DNA from: Marinobacter koreensis
Lineage (GTDB): Bacteria > Pseudomonadota > Gammaproteobacteria > Pseudomonadales > Oleiphilaceae
Length of the DNA: 64,000 nt
Reading direction: 5' to 3'
Assembly: GCF_023156285.1 (NCBI RefSeq)
Contig: NZ_JAKZAJ010000005.1
Span: 248,001 to 312,000 of the forward strand
Under the pieces are notes generated by a model. The model ran no database searches and was not told the origin of the DNA. It was given only the letters and a program-made list of their open reading frames with translations. Every line of letters begins with the position of its first letter. The stretch's first letter is position 1. The position numbers and the translations under genes are program-made. This document shows, one piece after another, positions 27,358 through 37,440 of this stretch.

Positions 27358-30321
27358 ATGAAACTGAAGTTCAACCCCAACCTGGACTACCAGCAGGACG
27401 CCATCGAATCCACTCTGTCTGTGTTCGAGGGCTTGTCCACCGCTGGTGAACCCTATCGCAAGCTGGGCATCGCCAACACCCTGGCACTGGACCCGGACAA
27501 ACTGCTGGATAACCTGCACCGGGTGCAGGAGCAGAATTTTATCGAGAAATCCCGGCATTTGTTCGAGGCTGGAGACGACTATCCGTTTCCCAACTTCTCG
27601 GTGGAGATGGAAACCGGTACCGGTAAAACCTACGTTTACCTGCGCAGCATTTTCGAGCTGCACAAACGGCTGGGGCTGCGCAAGTTCATCATTGTGGTGC
27701 CGTCGGTGGCCATACGGGAAGGCGTGCTGTCGTCTCTGGCCATGATGAAGGAGCATTTCCGCAGCCTGTATAACAACGCGCCTTTTGATCACTACGTCTA
27801 CAGCGCCAAGGATCTGTCCAAGGTTCGCCAGTTCGCCACGGCCAACACCCTGCAGATTATGGTGATCAATATCCAGGCATTTCAACGGGATGCCGGGGAT
27901 GTGGACAGCTACGACAGCCTGACGCCGGAACAGATCAAGAAGCTCTCGGTGATTCACCGGGAACAGGACCGGATGTCGGGCGTCAAACCCATCGAGTTTA
28001 TCCAGGATGTGCGGCCGGCGCTGATCATCGACGAACCGCAATCCGTGGATAACACCGCCAAGGCCCGCCGGGCGGTGAACCACCTGAAGCCGCTGTTTGC
28101 CCTGCGCTATTCCGCCACTCACCGCAATCCCTACAACGTGGTGTACCAGCTTGGCCCGGTGAAGGCTTACGACATGAAGCTGGTGAAGCAGATCTCTGTG
28201 GCGTCTATCCAGTCCCAGAGCAATGTGAACCAGACCTACCTGAAGCTGAGCCAGATTGGCTACAGCGGCAAAGCCAAGACGCCCTCGGCCTCGGTGGTGC
28301 TTTTTGAGGACACGCCCAACGGCACCAAGGAAAAGACCGTCAAGCTCAAGCAAGGCACGGACCTGTCTGACCACACCAACCGCCCAGGTTATCAGGGCTA
28401 TGTGGTGGATGAGATTTACGCGGAGCCCGGTGCGGAATACGTGCGCTTCGCCAATAACGTGATTCTGGAGCCGGAGCAGGAGCAAGACGGCATCCACGAC
28501 GATGTGCTCAAAGAGCAGATCCGCCAGACGGTGGAAGAGCACTTCAAGAAAGAGCGGAACCTGCAGAAGCAGGGGCTGGACGTGAAGGTGCTGTCGCTGT
28601 TCTTTATCGACAAGGTGGCCAACTACCGCTATTACGACGAACACGGGCACACCCGGAATGGCAAAATTGCCCGCTGGTTCGAAGAGGCCTACGAAGAACT
28701 CGCCGCAAGCCCGCTGTTCGGCGACTTGCCCAAACGCAACGTGGCGCAGGTCCATAATGGCTATTTCGCCGAGGTCAAAAAGCGCGGCAAGGTGGTGGAC
28801 CTGAAGGACACCAGCGGCACCACCGCCAGCGATGCCGAAGTCTACGAACTGATCATGAAAGACAAGGAACGGCTGCTGGACGACGCCGAACCGCTGCGCT
28901 TTATCTTCAGCCATTCAGCCCTGAAAGAAGGCTGGGACAACCCCAATGTGTTCCAGATTTGCACGTTGCGGGAATTCGGCAGCGAGAAAGAGCGCCGTCA
29001 GACCCTGGGTCGGGGGCTTCGCCTTTGTGTGGATGCCCATGGCAACCGGGTTTACGACCCACAGGTGAACCGCCTGACCGTGGTGGCCAGCGAATCCTTC
29101 GAGGACTATGCCAAAAACCTGCAAACGGAAATGGAGAAGGACATCGGCGGTGGCTTCAAGTTTGGCCGGGTACCGGCCATCGCGTTTGCGCCGCTGGCAA
29201 TCAACGACACCGAAACCCTGGGCCAGGAAAAATCCCGCCATCTTTGGCAGGCCTTGAAGGCAGAGGGCTATCTGGATGCCAAGGGCGACCTCACCGCCCG
29301 ATTCCAGCCGGATGATATGTACTTCCAGTTGCAGGTGCCACAGGAATACCAACCGCTGGAGAACGAGATCATCGACCGCCTGCGCAGCTTTATGTTCGCA
29401 GGCCGGGTGCAGGATGCCCGCAAGCGCACAATGGTTACCTATAACAAGCGGGTGGAGCTGAACCCGGACTTCAAGGCGCTGTGGGACAAGATCAGCCAGA
29501 AAACCCGGTATTCCATCCGGTTTGATACCCAGCAACTGATCGATCTGGCCAGCCACAAGCTCCAGAGTATGCCGGTGATCAAGCCGGTGACGCTCACCAT
29601 TGACCATACCCAGGCCAAACTGACGGATGCCGGCTTTGGCAGTGACCGGCAGATCTCCACTACTAAAGAACGTTATGTCAGCTCCCACGAAGTCCTGCCT
29701 GACCTGATTGGCGCTTTACAGGAGCGGACGCAGCTGACCCGGGGCACGCTTCTGACGATCATCCGGAACTGCAAACGCCTGAGTGAATTCAAGGCCAATC
29801 CCCAAGGGTTTATTACGGAAGCAGCGCGTCAAATCGATAAAGCGCTGGATGAATTGCTGGTGGATGGTATCCGCTATGAAAAGCTGGCTGGCGACCACTA
29901 CAAGATGGAGTTGTTCAATGAGCCGGAACTGGAAGCCTATCTGGACCGCTCCTACCAGGTCCAATATGGGAACCAGGGTGATCAGGTGCAGACGCCGTAT
30001 GATTACATCGAGTGCGATTCCCATATCGAACGGATGACAGCTCAGGCGCTCGACGGTGCGGAGAACATCAAGTTCTTCTGCAAGTTACCCCGCTGGTTCA
30101 CCATCCCCACCCCGGTAGGTGATTACAATCCGGATTGGGCGGTAGTGATGGAAGAGGATCGAAAGGTGTATCTGATTCGTGAGACCAAAACCACCCACGA
30201 CAGCGACAAACGCCGGCTGGAGGAGAATCTGAAGATTCTATGTGGCGAAGCGCATTTCGAGGCGTTGGGGGATGTAGACTACAAAGTGGCAACGACGGTG
30301 GCTGAGGTGACGGCCGTTTAG
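27358..30321 (+). CDS. Type III restriction enzyme, Res subunit
   Basis: The 987-residue protein has superfamily 2 motifs: ETGTGKTYVYL (about 85), DEPQS (about 225, the DEPQ form used by type III Res), and TLGRGLRLCVD (about 549). A PD-(D/E)XK nuclease closes it: NPDWAVV (about 923) and RETKTT (about 941). Res with Mod cuts DNA between two unmethylated head-to-head sites. All visible motifs are intact. It lies between mod and jetA with gaps of 11 and 16 bases. Confidence 0.95.
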   Translation: MKLKFNPNLDYQQDAIESTLSVFEGLSTAGEPYRKLGIANTLALDPDKLLDNLHRVQEQNFIEKSRHLFEAGDDYPFPNFSVEMETGTGKTYVYLRSIFELHKRLGLRKFIIVVPSVAIREGVLSSLAMMKEHFRSLYNNAPFDHYVYSAKDLSKVRQFATANTLQIMVINIQAFQRDAGDVDSYDSLTPEQIKKLSVIHREQDRMSGVKPIEFIQDVRPALIIDEPQSVDNTAKARRAVNHLKPLFALRYSATHRNPYNVVYQLGPVKAYDMKLVKQISVASIQSQSNVNQTYLKLSQIGYSGKAKTPSASVVLFEDTPNGTKEKTVKLKQGTDLSDHTNRPGYQGYVVDEIYAEPGAEYVRFANNVILEPEQEQDGIHDDVLKEQIRQTVEEHFKKERNLQKQGLDVKVLSLFFIDKVANYRYYDEHGHTRNGKIARWFEEAYEELAASPLFGDLPKRNVAQVHNGYFAEVKKRGKVVDLKDTSGTTASDAEVYELIMKDKERLLDDAEPLRFIFSHSALKEGWDNPNVFQICTLREFGSEKERRQTLGRGLRLCVDAHGNRVYDPQVNRLTVVASESFEDYAKNLQTEMEKDIGGGFKFGRVPAIAFAPLAINDTETLGQEKSRHLWQALKAEGYLDAKGDLTARFQPDDMYFQLQVPQEYQPLENEIIDRLRSFMFAGRVQDARKRTMVTYNKRVELNPDFKALWDKISQKTRYSIRFDTQQLIDLASHKLQSMPVIKPVTLTIDHTQAKLTDAGFGSDRQISTTKERYVSSHEVLPDLIGALQERTQLTRGTLLTIIRNCKRLSEFKANPQGFITEAARQIDKALDELLVDGIRYEKLAGDHYKMELFNEPELEAYLDRSYQVQYGNQGDQVQTPYDYIECDSHIERMTAQALDGAENIKFFCKLPRWFTIPTPVGDYNPDWAVVMEEDRKVYLIRETKTTHDSDKRRLEENLKILCGEAHFEALGDVDYKVATTVAEVTAV

Positions 30322-30337
30322 TTAAAAGGAATGCCCA

Positions 30338-31798
30338 ATGAGCTTTCAGGGATTGCAGGCAAAATACAACCGCCTTCATGGTGAAAATGCAGCATGGAAG
30401 CTGCTGCGCGCGGATAATGCCCCATACATTCTCGCCTTCATCTCGGATTTGTTTGCGGAGGAAAGTGAAGTCCCCTTCGGGCGTGCACGTATCCGTCTCG
30501 ATGCAGAAATTGATCGTCTGCGCGAACTCGGTATCTGGCAAACTGAGACTGCAGCCAATACTTACCTGAACCAGTGGATTGCTTCGGGATGGTTGCGTGA
30601 GCTGGACGACAGTCTTACCAAGACAGATGCCAGCGAAACCGCCCTGCGCTTCTGCCGATCCCTTGATGAACGAACCGCAGGCACCACCGCGTCCCATCTG
30701 AGAATTGTGCAGGAAGCCGTCCGGGATCTTGCCGTCGCCATCAGCCCGAATGTTGACGAGCGCATCACGCTGCTGGAACACAAGAAAGCAGAACTTGAGC
30801 GGGAAATCACCGACCTCAGAGCGGGGATCGTTAAGGAGCTCAGTGAACAGCAGCAACGGGAACGCATCCGCGAGGTGTATCAGCTTGCCTCGGTACTGAC
30901 CGGTGATTTCCGCCGCGTGGAAGACGAAATCCGGCAGTTGGACAAAGCGTTGCGGATCCAGTTGATTGAAGGGGGGGCCACCCGGGGTGAGGTGTTGCTT
31001 TCGGTTATGGAAAAGGAAGCGCTATTGTCCTCGACCGATGCGGGCAGTGCTTTCGAAGGTTTCTTCCAGTTGTTGTGCGACCAGAATCGGCAAACCGAAT
31101 TGCGCGACCAGCTTAACGGTATTCTGAATCAACCCATTGCACAGCAGCTATCTCAGTCCCAGCAGCAGTTTCTCGCCCATCTGATGAGGGAATTGGGCCG
31201 TGAGAGCGATCGTGTCTTCCAGGTGCGCCGGAGAACCGAAGAAAGTCTGAGGGCATACGTCGAGAGCGGTGCGGCCAGTGAAAATCGTGCGGTTGACCAG
31301 CTTCTGTCGAGGCTGGAGAAGGTTGCGGTTGCCTTGCGGGATGGGGGCACGAATTTGAGAACGGAAACCACGTTATCCCTGCCCGTTGGACCGCTTGAAC
31401 TAACCTCTCCCGAAACCATGCGCCTCCGTAGCCCGGATGAGAAGCTCGATACCCGTGGTGTGAAAGCTCGGGAAAATGCACGAGAACCCAGCAAACACAT
31501 CCTCGACAGCCTTGAAACGGTGCGGGTTCGGGAAGTCGCTGAAAAAACCTTTCGAGCTCTGGCCGCGAACGGACCTATGACCATCGCGGGTCTTTTGAGA
31601 CATCACCCCGTAAACGCAGGACTTGAGGAACTCGTCGCCTACGTGAGGGTGGCAAAGTCCGTCAAAGCTGCGCAATTGGAAGATATGGAACGGGTTGAGC
31701 TTGCAGACAAGAGCGGAGCACGGTTTCGCGCGACTGTGCCGACCTTTGTACTGAGCGCAGAATTGTTTCCCCCGAACCTGAATGAGCTGTTGCTGTAG
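30338..31798 (+). CDS. jetA: Wadjet protein JetA (DUF3375, kleisin)
   Basis: The 486-residue protein matches DUF3375, the MukF-like kleisin of Wadjet. It links the SMC heads (JetC) and binds JetB. The N-terminal winged-helix-like part (about 1-110), a long helical middle (about 140-300) and a C-terminal winged helix (about 395-486) fit a kleisin. AAAGGA precedes the ATG. The order jetA-jetB-jetC-jetD identifies type I Wadjet. Sequence supports the assignment even without context, but context makes it firm. Confidence 0.93.
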   Translation: MSFQGLQAKYNRLHGENAAWKLLRADNAPYILAFISDLFAEESEVPFGRARIRLDAEIDRLRELGIWQTETAANTYLNQWIASGWLRELDDSLTKTDASETALRFCRSLDERTAGTTASHLRIVQEAVRDLAVAISPNVDERITLLEHKKAELEREITDLRAGIVKELSEQQQRERIREVYQLASVLTGDFRRVEDEIRQLDKALRIQLIEGGATRGEVLLSVMEKEALLSSTDAGSAFEGFFQLLCDQNRQTELRDQLNGILNQPIAQQLSQSQQQFLAHLMRELGRESDRVFQVRRRTEESLRAYVESGAASENRAVDQLLSRLEKVAVALRDGGTNLRTETTLSLPVGPLELTSPETMRLRSPDEKLDTRGVKARENAREPSKHILDSLETVRVREVAEKTFRALAANGPMTIAGLLRHHPVNAGLEELVAYVRVAKSVKAAQLEDMERVELADKSGARFRATVPTFVLSAELFPPNLNELLL

Positions 31799-31806
31799 GA
31801 GCTGAT

Positions 31807-32637
31807 ATGACTGATAACAACGATAATTCTGCGAGCACGAGCTTTTTTGACAAAGTGCGCGGCCAACGGGACGCACCTGCCCGTTCTGAGTATTCTCCGG
31901 ACCTGGAAAACGATGCCTTTGAGGAAGTAGAGGCTATTGACGCGCTGGAAGATGACTTCGCGAATTCTTCAGAGTTGCCTCATGAAGCGAGGCGGGTGTT
32001 GGTCTATCTGATGCGGCAGGGTGCGGTCATTGGAACCCAGAAACCCGGGGTGTTTGCGACCCTGTGCAGGTATGAGTCACAGATTCGTCGCCACCTGGCT
32101 GAGGTGTATCTGCGGCTGGTTCTGGACGAGAAGGCTGGAGTTGCGTTTGTCGGCCTGAATGAGACTGAAACCGATGAGGATGATAATCCGATCGACGGCG
32201 AGTCGGTTTCACTGATTTCAAAACGCACATTGTCGCTCTATGACACACTTTTGCTTTTAGTGCTCCGTCGTCATTATCAGGAGCGGGAATCGGCCGGTGA
32301 GCAGAAGATTGCTGTAGATCTTGAACGGCTGGAGTCCTATCTGACCCCTTTTTTACCGTTGACCAATCATGCCAAAGCAGATCGTAAGAAACTCAACGGG
32401 GCGGTTCAGAAGCTTATTCAGAAAAAAATACTCGCCGCCGCGCGAGGTGCAGAGGATCGTTATGAGATTACGCCCATCATTCGTTATGTGGTGGATGCTG
32501 CATTTCTTGAGTCAATGTTAGATGAGTACCTTCGAATGGCTGAAGAGGCAAATGTTGAGATTGATGTGCCGCGCCAACCTGATCCGATATCGGATCAGCC
32601 TCAATCACGCCAGGATGATTTGCTGGGAGGGCTTTAA
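31807..32637 (+). CDS. jetB: Wadjet protein JetB (DUF4194, KITE)
   Basis: The 276-residue protein is the MukE-like KITE subunit that dimerises on JetA. The DUF4194 core runs from about residues 60 to 235 (EARRVLVYLMRQGAVIG, then LRRHYQERES). Both ends are acidic and probably flexible. TAGGAG precedes the ATG. The gene is eight bases after jetA and three before jetC. Confidence 0.93.
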   Translation: MTDNNDNSASTSFFDKVRGQRDAPARSEYSPDLENDAFEEVEAIDALEDDFANSSELPHEARRVLVYLMRQGAVIGTQKPGVFATLCRYESQIRRHLAEVYLRLVLDEKAGVAFVGLNETETDEDDNPIDGESVSLISKRTLSLYDTLLLLVLRRHYQERESAGEQKIAVDLERLESYLTPFLPLTNHAKADRKKLNGAVQKLIQKKILAAARGAEDRYEITPIIRYVVDAAFLESMLDEYLRMAEEANVEIDVPRQPDPISDQPQSRQDDLLGGL

Positions 32638-32640
32638 GGT

Positions 32641-35600
32641 ATGACCAGCATGGAGCGGTATGGCGATACGTTTTTCCAGCAAGGGCAGATTCGCCTGGCG
32701 GAGCTGAGTGTCTTCAACTGGGGCTCTTTTGAAGGTTTGCACACGGCAAGGATCGATCCGGAAGGTACGTTGATTACAGGCGACAACGGTTCCGGTAAAT
32801 CGACGTTTGTGGACGGCCTGATGGCCCTGTTACTTCCCGCTGGACGGGCGACTTTTAATGTCGCAGCAGCGCAAGGCGACCGAACGGATCGCTCTTTACT
32901 TTCTTACATGCGGGGTAGTTTCGGGGCGGCACACGAAGGCTCGGGTACCAGGGTCAAAAGCAAACGGGAAAAATCCGTTGTCACCGGATTGAGGGCACTC
33001 TATCGCGCTGATGATGGCTCGGAGATCACGCTGGCAGCATTGTTCTGGACGGCTCAGGCTTCTAATTCTCTGGGGGAAGTCCGGCGTGTTTATGTGGTCG
33101 CCAGGCGCAATCTTGAGTTAAAGGAGATGCTGGATGCGTTTGGCGAGGGAAGTGCCACCGCATTGAAGCAATGGTTGCGTAATGACCCGCTTATCACCTG
33201 CTGTGACGATCGGTTTTCGGATTACCAGGAGCTGTACCGAAAGCTCTTGTTTATGGAAAACAAGAATGCCTCGGCTCTGTTGTCACGGGCCCTCGGGCTC
33301 AAAAAGATTGATGACCTGACCAAACTAATACGCGAGTTGGTTCTGGAACCAAGCACCATCCGGGAGGATACCAAAAAAGTTGTTGAGGAGTTTGGCGATC
33401 TGGTGGCAACACACGACAGACTGGTGGATACGCGGGCACAGGTAGAGCACTTGAGTCCGTTGCCAGGTCTGTCACAAGTAATCCGGCAGGCAGAGCAGGC
33501 GTTGCAGGGGCTTCGTCTGGAAAAAGAGCACTTGGGCATCTACTTCGGAGAGGTGCTGGCGAAGCTGTGGTCGGTGCGGGTAGACGAACTTGAGGCCGAA
33601 ATCAAAAGGCTTCGTGACACACATGAGGAGCTGACTCGTAACGAGCGAGACGCAGAGGCCCTGGTTGAGCGCCGTTATGGGGAATATCTGCAGCATGGCG
33701 GTGATAAGGTCGAGTCTCTTAAAAAAGACATCGGCCAGTCATCGGACAAGCTTGCCGAAGTGAGCCAGAAGGCCTCCGCCTACCAGCGGGATATGCGAGA
33801 ACTTGGGCTTTCTGATTCGTTATCGGAAGAGGCCTTCTGTGACAATAAAAAGGCAGTGGCAACGCTCCTCGACACGATCGCTCAGACAACCAAAGCCAGC
33901 CAGGATCATTTTGCAGATACCAGCGCTGAGTTTGGTAAATCGCAAGAGGCGATCACGACTCTTGAATCAGACATCCGGGAAATCGAAGCACGGCCGGATT
34001 CCAATATCGATCATCCCTTTCAACGCCTCCGTGAAGAATTGGTGCAATCGCTGGGCTTGCCGGCAGACGGGTTGGTTTTCGTCGGTGAGTTAATTGATGT
34101 GCTGGAAGACGAACGTTCTTGGCAGGGTGCCATCGAGCGAGCGCTGGGCGGATTGCGGACAACGCTTTTGGTCCCGGGCGAAAGCTACTCCATGGTGACT
34201 CGCTGGCTTAACGCCCGGCATACCGGCCTTCACGTCCGGGCCCAAGTTGTGCACGACAACTCGGGTAACCGGAGACCTCCAGAGTTCAAAGAAAACGGTT
34301 TTCTGAAAAAACTGGACTGGCGCCAACACCCATACCGAGACTGGCTCAAACATCATCTGAGTAAGTTTGATCTCGCCTGCGTGGATACCACCGAGGATCT
34401 GGATGTAACGCCGTTTTCAATGACCCGCGGAGGGTTGATCCATAAGGAACAAGGGCGGTTCGAGAAGAAAGACCAGTTCAGGATTGATGATCGCCGCCGT
34501 TGGCAACTGGGTTTTTCCAATAAGAGTCGTCTGGCCATTTTACGTCATGATCGAAGTCAGTTGGAGCAGCAGGTCAAACAGCTTGATAGGGCTGTTGCTG
34601 AGGCCAGGCAGGCGATGGATGAGGTTGGCGGACGCAAAGCAGTCCTGGAACGTGTCGATGCGGTTCGCTGGGAAGAAATCGATGCGCCCTACTGGAACGG
34701 CAAACTAGAGCAGTTGAAGGCGGATCTGCAAGCGATTGAGGCTTCGCAAGCGGATTTGGCCGAGGCGAAACGCCGGTGGGAAGACGCCAAGCTGGCAAGG
34801 CAGAATATTCAGCACGAAGTGAGTGAAATAAATAATGAATTGGGAAGAGTCGACAGCCGGTTGGAGGTTTCACGAGAAGAGCTGGAGCGAGCTCGTGAAG
34901 CCGCATCTCCCGGTCTGACGGATGAGTGTCGGAGATTGCTGGATCAACGTGTGGGGCCGATCACGCTAGACCAGACTCAGCGACAGGGCGACGTTGAGAA
35001 AGAGCTGGATTCACTGGTCGATAAGGAGCATACCCGGCACAGTAACGCCGCGAACAGGGCCAACAGTATTATGGGGGCCTTTCGGGGCAAGGATCAGTGG
35101 TCGCCCGTTGTTGTCGATTGGCCGACAGGCCTGGATGCTTTGGATGACTTTCTCGAATACCTGAATCAATTGGAGACCGAGGGCCTTCCTGTTTTGGTGG
35201 ATCAGTTCCGGGAACGTCTGAACAAGCATGCCACCCAGTCACTGGCAAACATCAACAACAAACTGAGTGCCGAACGTGAGGATATTCTGGAGCGTATCAG
35301 TATCATCAATGACGTTCTTCGCCGAACCGAATTTCGTGTAGGTAGTTATCTGAAGTTAGGTACACGCAAGGAAAGATATCCTCATGTTCTGGATTTTGAG
35401 CGTAAGCTTCGCAATGTTCTGGGCCAGGTAACCAGTGACGACCACGAGAGTCGGTTCAATGCGCTGTCAGATGTGGTTTCCGTCCTTGATAAGGCCAGTT
35501 CATCGGGAACGTCAGGTTCGCTGGAGAGCTTGCGCTTGCTGGACCCGCGCTACCAGATGACGTTTTTCGCGGAGGAAGTGGACGCCACTACGCTGGAAAT

Positions 35601-36018
35601 TCGCGACGTACTCAATTCCTCCAGCGGGAAATCCGGCGGCGAAAAAGAGTCTTTTGCCGGAATGGTTGTGGCGGCAAGCCTGGCCTATGTCCTGACTCCA
35701 GATGGGTATGACCGGCCTGTTTACAGCACGGTGTTTCTTGACGAAGCATTCTCGAACACCGCTGAGTCCGTGAGCCGTCGCGTGCTGAAGGTTTTCAAGG
35801 AGCTTCATATCCATGTCAATCTGATCACTCCCTACAAGAATCTTAACCTGGCCCGAGAGTCTGCCCGTTCACTGTTAATCGCTGAACGCGATGCTGAAAA
35901 TCATGAGAGCCAACTTTGCGAGCTGACCTGGGAGGAGATTGATCAAAAGCTTGCAGAGGCAAAGCGTTTGTCGATCGTGAGTGATGCGGAGTCATTGGGA
36001 ATTGGTGTTGATGAGTGA
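32641..36018 (+). CDS. jetC: Wadjet SMC-like ATPase JetC
   Basis: The 1125-residue SMC/MukB-like motor extrudes DNA loops using ATP. Walker A GDNGSGKST is at about residue 47. Coiled coils span about 290-460 and 640-830 around a hinge-like region (about 490-610, starting VFVGELIDVLEDE). The ABC signature SSGKSGGEKES is at about 1000 and Walker B VFLDEAF at about 1031-1037. All ATPase motifs are intact. The last codons overlap the jetD start. Confidence 0.95.
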   Translation: MTSMERYGDTFFQQGQIRLAELSVFNWGSFEGLHTARIDPEGTLITGDNGSGKSTFVDGLMALLLPAGRATFNVAAAQGDRTDRSLLSYMRGSFGAAHEGSGTRVKSKREKSVVTGLRALYRADDGSEITLAALFWTAQASNSLGEVRRVYVVARRNLELKEMLDAFGEGSATALKQWLRNDPLITCCDDRFSDYQELYRKLLFMENKNASALLSRALGLKKIDDLTKLIRELVLEPSTIREDTKKVVEEFGDLVATHDRLVDTRAQVEHLSPLPGLSQVIRQAEQALQGLRLEKEHLGIYFGEVLAKLWSVRVDELEAEIKRLRDTHEELTRNERDAEALVERRYGEYLQHGGDKVESLKKDIGQSSDKLAEVSQKASAYQRDMRELGLSDSLSEEAFCDNKKAVATLLDTIAQTTKASQDHFADTSAEFGKSQEAITTLESDIREIEARPDSNIDHPFQRLREELVQSLGLPADGLVFVGELIDVLEDERSWQGAIERALGGLRTTLLVPGESYSMVTRWLNARHTGLHVRAQVVHDNSGNRRPPEFKENGFLKKLDWRQHPYRDWLKHHLSKFDLACVDTTEDLDVTPFSMTRGGLIHKEQGRFEKKDQFRIDDRRRWQLGFSNKSRLAILRHDRSQLEQQVKQLDRAVAEARQAMDEVGGRKAVLERVDAVRWEEIDAPYWNGKLEQLKADLQAIEASQADLAEAKRRWEDAKLARQNIQHEVSEINNELGRVDSRLEVSREELERAREAASPGLTDECRRLLDQRVGPITLDQTQRQGDVEKELDSLVDKEHTRHSNAANRANSIMGAFRGKDQWSPVVVDWPTGLDALDDFLEYLNQLETEGLPVLVDQFRERLNKHATQSLANINNKLSAEREDILERISIINDVLRRTEFRVGSYLKLGTRKERYPHVLDFERKLRNVLGQVTSDDHESRFNALSDVVSVLDKASSSGTSGSLESLRLLDPRYQMTFFAEEVDATTLEIRDVLNSSSGKSGGEKESFAGMVVAASLAYVLTPDGYDRPVYSTVFLDEAFSNTAESVSRRVLKVFKELHIHVNLITPYKNLNLARESARSLLIAERDAENHESQLCELTWEEIDQKLAEAKRLSIVSDAESLGIGVDE

Positions 36019-37234
36019 TCGTGGTTGGGGGCTGATGCCTGAAGAGGTCATCGAACGCCTCCGTGAGAGAGAGTGGGGCAACCGCCGAACATTAAAGGCG
36101 CGGCTTAAAGAGGAAAAGCCATTCCCGGTTAGTATTAGCCTCAAGCCGCCACGCGGAAAAGAAGCAGTTTCAGACCTGAAACGATTTCATCGTTTTGTTT
36201 CTGCATGGAGGGCTTTCCCGGAACAGAGCTGCGTTCATTGGGAAAACCGGAGTTTCCGGCAGCTCTCTTCCCAGAATATTCCTGTTCGTTTTCTGGTCAG
36301 CGACATTGAGCTTCTGGCTGGATTGCTCGGAAAGGCAGAGCGAGCAGCATTGGCTGACTGGGAAGAAAGGATCTCGCGCATTCTTGCGGAACCATTCGCG
36401 CGGGGTGACGGTGTTCAGCACGAGCTCTTTGTTGCGCTGGTAGAAAACCTGGAAGTCCTGGAGACGTTTTCCGACGATGATCTGACGCTATTCGTCCGAT
36501 TGATTCCGCAACTGCGTCCCGGCCTGGGAGGTGGTACGTACCTTCGTGCGTTGCCAGTTGTTCACGTGGATACCAAGTTTATTGAGCAGAACTACCAACT
36601 TATTGAGCGCTTGACCGACGTTGTGTATTTCGGAGATGTCAGCGCTTCTGGCGGCCTTATGGAATGGCTGAATTGCAGGGAAAACCCTAAAGGCTGGCTC
36701 TTTGTTCGCCCTTTGTGTGGCGAGAGCCGGTCTGCACTCGGCGGTCTTCCGATTCTGCAGATGGATACGGATACCTTGCTGAACTTCGAGCTTCCTGCCA
36801 GAAACATTCTGGTTGTAGAGAATGTCCAATCCGGTTTGGCTTTGCCGTCTCTAGAGAACACCATCGCGGTTTTTGGCGGTGGAAAGAACGTTTCATGGCT
36901 ATCTGCGTCCTGGCTTGAGTCGAAGAGGGTGGCCTATTGGGGGGATATAGATTCCGAGGGTTTCCGAATTCTGGGTGATGCGCGAAGCCGCTGTCTTACG
37001 GTTCGATCCATTATGATGGATGAGGCAACCGTTAACGCATTCAATAATCGAATGGTGGGCGAGCCAGAATCTGCGAGATTACGCCCGAGGTGCCTGGAAA
37101 GGCAAGAGGCCGTTCTCTTACAAAAGCTGAGGGAGGGGCATTTCGGAAAACGTCGTCTTGAGCAAGAGAGGCTTTCTTCCAATTACATTGCGCGTGCTTT
37201 AACCGATTGGGCCGTTGAAATTTTCCCTGGTTAG
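36011..37234 (+). CDS. jetD: Wadjet nuclease JetD (DUF3322-DUF2220)
   Basis: JetD is the TOPRIM-type nuclease that cuts plasmids once the SMC complex has extruded them. The 407-residue protein has an N-terminal DUF3322 part (about 1-190) and a DUF2220/TOPRIM part with WGDIDSEGF (about 309-317), whose acidic residues bind metal. The ATG at 36011 lies inside the jetC end (ATGAGTGA), an eight-base overlap. An in-frame start at 35981 would lie deeper in jetC and is less likely. It is the last gene of the operon. Confidence 0.94.
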   Translation: MSDRGWGLMPEEVIERLREREWGNRRTLKARLKEEKPFPVSISLKPPRGKEAVSDLKRFHRFVSAWRAFPEQSCVHWENRSFRQLSSQNIPVRFLVSDIELLAGLLGKAERAALADWEERISRILAEPFARGDGVQHELFVALVENLEVLETFSDDDLTLFVRLIPQLRPGLGGGTYLRALPVVHVDTKFIEQNYQLIERLTDVVYFGDVSASGGLMEWLNCRENPKGWLFVRPLCGESRSALGGLPILQMDTDTLLNFELPARNILVVENVQSGLALPSLENTIAVFGGGKNVSWLSASWLESKRVAYWGDIDSEGFRILGDARSRCLTVRSIMMDEATVNAFNNRMVGEPESARLRPRCLERQEAVLLQKLREGHFGKRRLEQERLSSNYIARALTDWAVEIFPG

Positions 37235-37410
37235 CGTTCACATTCGGTTCTTCTGTATTGCTCCCGCCCACCCGCTTTCTTTCGCTTTATTCCAGCTGGT
37301 CCCCGGTTGATTGGTGTTAGGAGTCGTGTGCCTTTTTTGAGTTCTCCCTGATCGAGGAAGAGCATGTGTACCGATAAAAAATTTTCAGATTGTTGAAAAG
37401 TAAGCTTTCT

Positions 37411-37439
37411 TTGTTTATTCGAGTGGTTTACGCTATTTT
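37411..37439 (+). promoter_or_regulatory. Candidate desaturase promoter
   Basis: TTGTTT (37411-37416), a 17-base spacer and TATTTT (37434-37439) lie directly upstream of the palindromic operator, so a bound repressor would cover the start site. Confidence 0.5.
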
Positions 37440-37440
37440 C

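Noticed and set aside
27208..28914. Reverse-strand open frame of 568 codons
   Set aside because: It is antisense to res, whose helicase motifs are intact; the frame is a by-product of G+C-rich codon use.
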